Assembly (NCBI GenBank): GCA_964526635.1
Contig: CAZGLR010000133.1
Span: forward strand, 1 to 8,542
Reading direction: 5' to 3'
DNA from: CAZGLR01 sp964526635
GTDB taxonomy: Bacteria; Zixibacteria; MSB-5A5; GN15; JAAZOE01
Length of the DNA stretch: 8,542 nucleotides
Of the stretch, positions 5,581-8,542 are shown one piece after another. Made by a program: the position numbers and the translations under genes. The notes beneath the pieces are model-generated. The model worked only from the letters and a program-made list of their open reading frames with translations. It had not been told where the DNA came from and did no database searches. Each line of letters starts with the position of its first letter. Within the stretch, counting starts at the first letter, position 1.

Positions 5581-6966
5581 TCAGCCTTCGGGCTGAGTTT
5601 TCTGCTCGACCGTGACTTTGGCGGTATCAATGATATATTCAGCGATCAATTTCAAATTTGTATCACCAAGATGCTTGAACGACGGCATCGCCTGAAATTC
5701 AGGTCGTTTCTTCCCCGGATTCCTGGCCCAAGTAACGATTCCATCGGGATCATCCTTGTAGAGGCTGTAGACTTCCAGAAGCGACGGTCCTGCCAGAATC
5801 CTGTCGACCGCATGACAGGCCGCGCAATTGCGGAACAGCTTCTCGCCCGAGGGCGCCGCGCCCAGGGCAGTCCCCAGGTCCATCCCGGCTTTCAGGCGCA
5901 TTTGTGCCGAGATTTCGATCGATTTAAAATTGTCGGTGGCCGCTTCCATCATCCGCGTATGCCCGGCCAGGGCGGTATCGCGATACAGGTGCCGCGCGGT
6001 GCCCATGAAAATAACCAGGATCGTCAGCACCACCCAGACCATAAGGTAACCCCCGCCGACAGCTTTATCCGACGCCCTGATCTCCCGCTGCAACAGATAC
6101 AGCACAATCAACGCTGTCGTTGCACCGAGCGTAATTATGACAAATAATGTCAGCGACAAGCCCACCCCTGGCAAAGTAAACAGCAGCACCGGGCCGAAAA
6201 TCAACTGGGCCATCGTCAGGAAAAACGCTATCCGGTAAAAGGTGCGCCGGAGTTCGGGTCGTTCGAATTTCGGCAGTTCCGATTCCACGGGATATTTCTT
6301 GCGCCCGAACCATCCCGCCAGAAAGAGCGCGGTTACCGCGACAGTCGCTGTAATAAAATGGAAATACCTCGGGAAAACATTGCCCACACCCAGCGATGAG
6401 AAGAAGCCCTCGACCGAGGCCCACTTATCGGGAAACAGCATGAGATTGATATTGGCCAGAAAAATCAAAGGTACGGTGACAAATATAAACGCCGCAAAGC
6501 CCCCAATCAGGATATGAAACTGCTTGTCCTTGCCGGTCCAGCGATCCCAGGTATATTTGTGCAGATAGGTCAGCAGGAAGGCTACAATCACCAGCGGGAT
6601 AATTCCGAACCAGGCATAACCGGTGATGGCATTGGCCGAATAAAACGGCAGCGTATAGGCCAGATTAATCGCCAAAAGCGGTCCCACGCCAAGTACCACT
6701 GCCAGCGATTTATTGACTGTGATGGTATTGGCAATTTTGTGCGCCAGCGTATCGTAGCGGCGCCATTTGAGACCGAGGATCTCGAAAAATACCGTCAGGA
6801 CAGAACCGCCGACCATGAAATTGACAAACAGAATATGCGCCAGAAACAGGAGAACCAGAATGAACTTCAATTCCCATTCGCCCAGCGGCAGCGGAAGGTC
6901 AATATCACGCGGCACCGGCATCGCGGTTAACACCATTCCGGATGATATAATAAACAGATTCGGCAT
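5581..6966 (-). CDS. CydA-like membrane protein fused to C-terminal cytochrome c (second subunit)
   Basis: The protein has 461 residues: about eight membrane helices (33-62, 87-107, 119-137, 152-172, 203-221, 243-265, 268-292, 306-324), then a class I cytochrome c. CAACH (381-385) binds the heme and Met427 in QAMPSF is the likely sixth ligand. The membrane part resembles cytochrome bd subunit I. His44 (LLFLAHILF) matches the position of E. coli CydA His19. His203 (RYFHFITATVAVTALF) matches His186, the b558 ligand. Where CydA has Glu445 before GRQPW, this protein has RHLYRD (His326). No quinol loop is present. It probably forms a complex with the product of the adjacent gene 23 nt upstream and passes electrons from a soluble donor. 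GAGGAA (6972-6977) sits 5 nt before the ATG and decides the start. A non-oxidase membrane cytochrome is possible; confidence in the bd relationship is moderate. Confidence 0.75.
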   Translation of the reverse strand: MPNLFIISSGMVLTAMPVPRDIDLPLPLGEWELKFILVLLFLAHILFVNFMVGGSVLTVFFEILGLKWRRYDTLAHKIANTITVNKSLAVVLGVGPLLAINLAYTLPFYSANAITGYAWFGIIPLVIVAFLLTYLHKYTWDRWTGKDKQFHILIGGFAAFIFVTVPLIFLANINLMLFPDKWASVEGFFSSLGVGNVFPRYFHFITATVAVTALFLAGWFGRKKYPVESELPKFERPELRRTFYRIAFFLTMAQLIFGPVLLFTLPGVGLSLTLFVIITLGATTALIVLYLLQREIRASDKAVGGGYLMVWVVLTILVIFMGTARHLYRDTALAGHTRMMEAATDNFKSIEISAQMRLKAGMDLGTALGAAPSGEKLFRNCAACHAVDRILAGPSLLEVYSLYKDDPDGIVTWARNPGKKRPEFQAMPSFKHLGDTNLKLIAEYIIDTAKVTVEQKTQPEG

Positions 6967-6971
6967 GATTA

Positions 6972-6977
6972 TTCCTC
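6972..6977 (-). promoter_or_regulatory. Ribosome binding site of the second cytochrome gene
   Basis: GAGGAA on the minus strand is 5 nt from the ATG at 6966 and supports that start rather than the in-frame methionines at residues 11 and 16. Confidence 0.65.
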
Positions 6978-6989
6978 ACTTCGCTTCCG

Positions 6990-8405
6990 CTAATTCTGCG
7001 CCGCTGCGGGCGGCTTGACTGTCCAGTCGGACTGGGCATTGAAAATATAGGCCGGCCGCTGCCTGAGATCCTTGATATAAGCCACCAGGGCGTCGGCCTC
7101 ATCGTCATTGCCCGGAAATGGCGGCATGAATGTCCGCGACATATGCATGGTGGCGATCATCGAGAACATGGCGTTGTCATCCCACTCCCCGTCACCATAG
7201 AGGTCATGGAATTTTGTCACGACGCTATTGAGGCCGTTGGTCGTATGACACCGTGAACAGGTGACCATGAAGACATCCCTGCCCGCCGCAATTTTATTGT
7301 CCGGGGTGACACTATGATGCTTCACGAAGGTCGAATACCGCAGGACGCCGTCGCGCTTGTAAATCGGCAGATCAGCCACTTTTATGCCGTTGGAATACAT
7401 GTAATCGGCGATAACATAGGGCTTCCGAATGAACTCACGGACCCGTTCGAAATGCCCCACCCACCAGACCGACAGCACAAACGGCACCAGAAGCATCACA
7501 CCGCCGACCATGCGCGGCCGGGAGAGACCGATTAGGGTGAGAAGAATCGTAACACCCAGCGTGATAGCCATAATCATCGCCAGATTGGTGTGCCATTGCA
7601 TAAACGCCTGAGTCATGATGGCGACATTAACATTTGTCAGCATCGCTTCCGGGACGATATTATAATACCAGATCGCGGAGACCATCGTCAGCGGGATCAT
7701 CACAAAGACCCAGATAGCGATAAACCGCACCGCTTGCGGTCGGAAGTCGCTGTCTTTTTTGGTAAAAAAGAAGGTCAAAAACCAGCACAGCAGCCCGGCC
7801 AGAAGCATGGCGAAAAACGTCCGGAAAGCCAGTTGCGGCATATACAACGGATTAAAAAAGGCCGAGAAAAACGATTGATCGGTCGTCCAGTTACCAGAGC
7901 CCATCATGAAACCCAAAATGCCAGTGATGATTGCCATTGTGAGCCAAGACATACCCGCGAGTATACCGCCGACGGTCAGGTGAAGCTTTTTGAGATTCCC
8001 CTCGGACCATTTCTTCCAGGTCAGAAAGTAGACGACAACAAGCACGACCTCGGAGATAAACACGATCCATTCGATGAACCATCCCCAGAAGAACACGCGC
8101 AGGAGGCTGCCGATGCCAAATGGCGCAATCAGCGCCGTGGTCAGCCAGATACCGACGCCGGTCAGGGCGCCGACTGAGGTAGTGACAATGAACAGCACAA
8201 ACGTTATTTTGTATGCCAGGTTGTCCCACAACGGGTTACCCGATTTGCGCCCCCACCATTCCATCACGAAAACGAGTGGATACGCACCGACCGCAAACGG
8301 GTGATTGATAAAGACGTGCAGGCTGGCGACGACGGCGATCAGGATGCGATTGCCGAAAAAGTCGAGGAAAAACATCGGAAAATCCATGGGTGAATTATCG
8401 GGCAT
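6990..8405 (-). CDS. Cytochrome bd-type oxidase subunit I-like protein fused to C-terminal cytochrome c
   Basis: This 471-residue protein looks like CydA shortened and joined to a cytochrome c. His30 (VASLHVFINHPFAVGAY) fits the conserved heme ligand His19 of E. coli CydA. FFWGWFIEWIVFISEV (Glu112, Glu119) fits the helix with Glu99/Glu107. REFIRKPYVI (Glu324 to Ile332) fits EYGRQPWVI, so the b595 ligand Glu445 is kept but GRQPW has become IRKPY. The b558 ligands seem lost: Arg195 replaces His186 and Asn274 replaces Met393. The quinol loop is reduced to a few residues (about 250-260). After helix 8 the chain goes directly into a cytochrome c domain with CSRCH (383-387) and a likely ligand Met427 (TFMPPF). 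It is first in a two-gene unit, with 23 nt to its paralogous partner. No Shine-Dalgarno site is visible, and Met7 (8387) is an alternative start. The likely role is reduction of oxygen with electrons from cytochrome c. Confidence 0.8.
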   Translation of the reverse strand: MPDNSPMDFPMFFLDFFGNRILIAVVASLHVFINHPFAVGAYPLVFVMEWWGRKSGNPLWDNLAYKITFVLFIVTTSVGALTGVGIWLTTALIAPFGIGSLLRVFFWGWFIEWIVFISEVVLVVVYFLTWKKWSEGNLKKLHLTVGGILAGMSWLTMAIITGILGFMMGSGNWTTDQSFFSAFFNPLYMPQLAFRTFFAMLLAGLLCWFLTFFFTKKDSDFRPQAVRFIAIWVFVMIPLTMVSAIWYYNIVPEAMLTNVNVAIMTQAFMQWHTNLAMIMAITLGVTILLTLIGLSRPRMVGGVMLLVPFVLSVWWVGHFERVREFIRKPYVIADYMYSNGIKVADLPIYKRDGVLRYSTFVKHHSVTPDNKIAAGRDVFMVTCSRCHTTNGLNSVVTKFHDLYGDGEWDDNAMFSMIATMHMSRTFMPPFPGNDDEADALVAYIKDLRQRPAYIFNAQSDWTVKPPAAAQN

Positions 8406-8542
8406 TTGGTTGTATGGCGCAAGATTTTTTGGGTATGTACATCGTTTTTTCGTAGTAGGCGATGCGGTCGTGTGCGGGGATAGTTCTGTTGATTATGTAT
8501 GATGATATAGTTTCGCTAATGGCGATATTCTGCGTCGGGATT
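8406..8542. other. Upstream region of the cytochrome genes, window edge
   Basis: No gene is supported here. Read on the minus strand it is the leader of the cytochrome gene pair. Only weak -10-like boxes (for example CATAAT) are seen, without a convincing -35, and there is a short palindrome ATGTACAT. Any further subunit gene upstream would lie outside the window. Confidence 0.4.

Noticed and set aside
7590..8177. A 195-codon plus-strand frame opposite the first cytochrome gene
   Set aside because: The opposite frame encodes a coherent membrane cytochrome with heme motif, while this one is rich in His, Arg, Asp and Gln without any recognisable domain. It is a shadow of the real gene.

Overview
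This window looks like a chromosomal segment of a respiring, diderm (Gram-negative type) bacterium. It has lipoprotein and periplasmic export signals, periplasmic thiol chemistry and membrane-anchored c-type cytochromes. Base composition is roughly balanced. The tRNA gene carries no encoded CCA tail. Shine-Dalgarno sites are present before some genes and absent before others. I cannot place the organism; an uncultured FCB-type or deltaproteobacterial-type lineage would fit, but that is a guess.

Left part (1-1663, plus strand). A REP-associated tyrosine transposase (RAYT, 156-659) sits between two clusters of short repeats that are inverted relative to each other (1-110 and 667-807). Each cluster holds two small hairpins and a run of 23-bp direct repeats. 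A proline tRNA (UGG) with a good sigma70-type promoter follows. Next comes a GNAT acetyltransferase of the phosphinothricin/methionine-sulfone type.

Middle (1643-5390, minus strand). A ScsB/DsbD-like membrane thiol-disulfide reductase and a lipoprotein with a redoxin fold form a two-gene operon for moving reducing power to the cell envelope. A textbook rho-independent terminator follows the redoxin gene, but it lies inside the 5' end of the next open frame, a class I methyltransferase. The true methyltransferase start may therefore be 90 nt further in, where a promoter-like sequence also lies. The methyltransferase and acetyltransferase genes converge and overlap by 21 nt.

Right part (5526-8405, minus strand). 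Two adjacent genes encode membrane proteins that both resemble the cytochrome bd subunit CydA. Each ends in a periplasmic class I cytochrome c domain, and a terminator closes the unit. The first gene keeps the putative active-site heme ligands but seems to have lost both low-spin b558 ligands, the quinol loop and the ninth helix. The second keeps a histidine at the b558 position. No CydB gene is visible. I read the pair as an unusual cytochrome-c-linked bd-type oxygen reductase (or a related electron-transfer complex). The thiol-reductase operon next door could help keep apocytochrome cysteines reduced, although the terminator shows it is a separate transcription unit.
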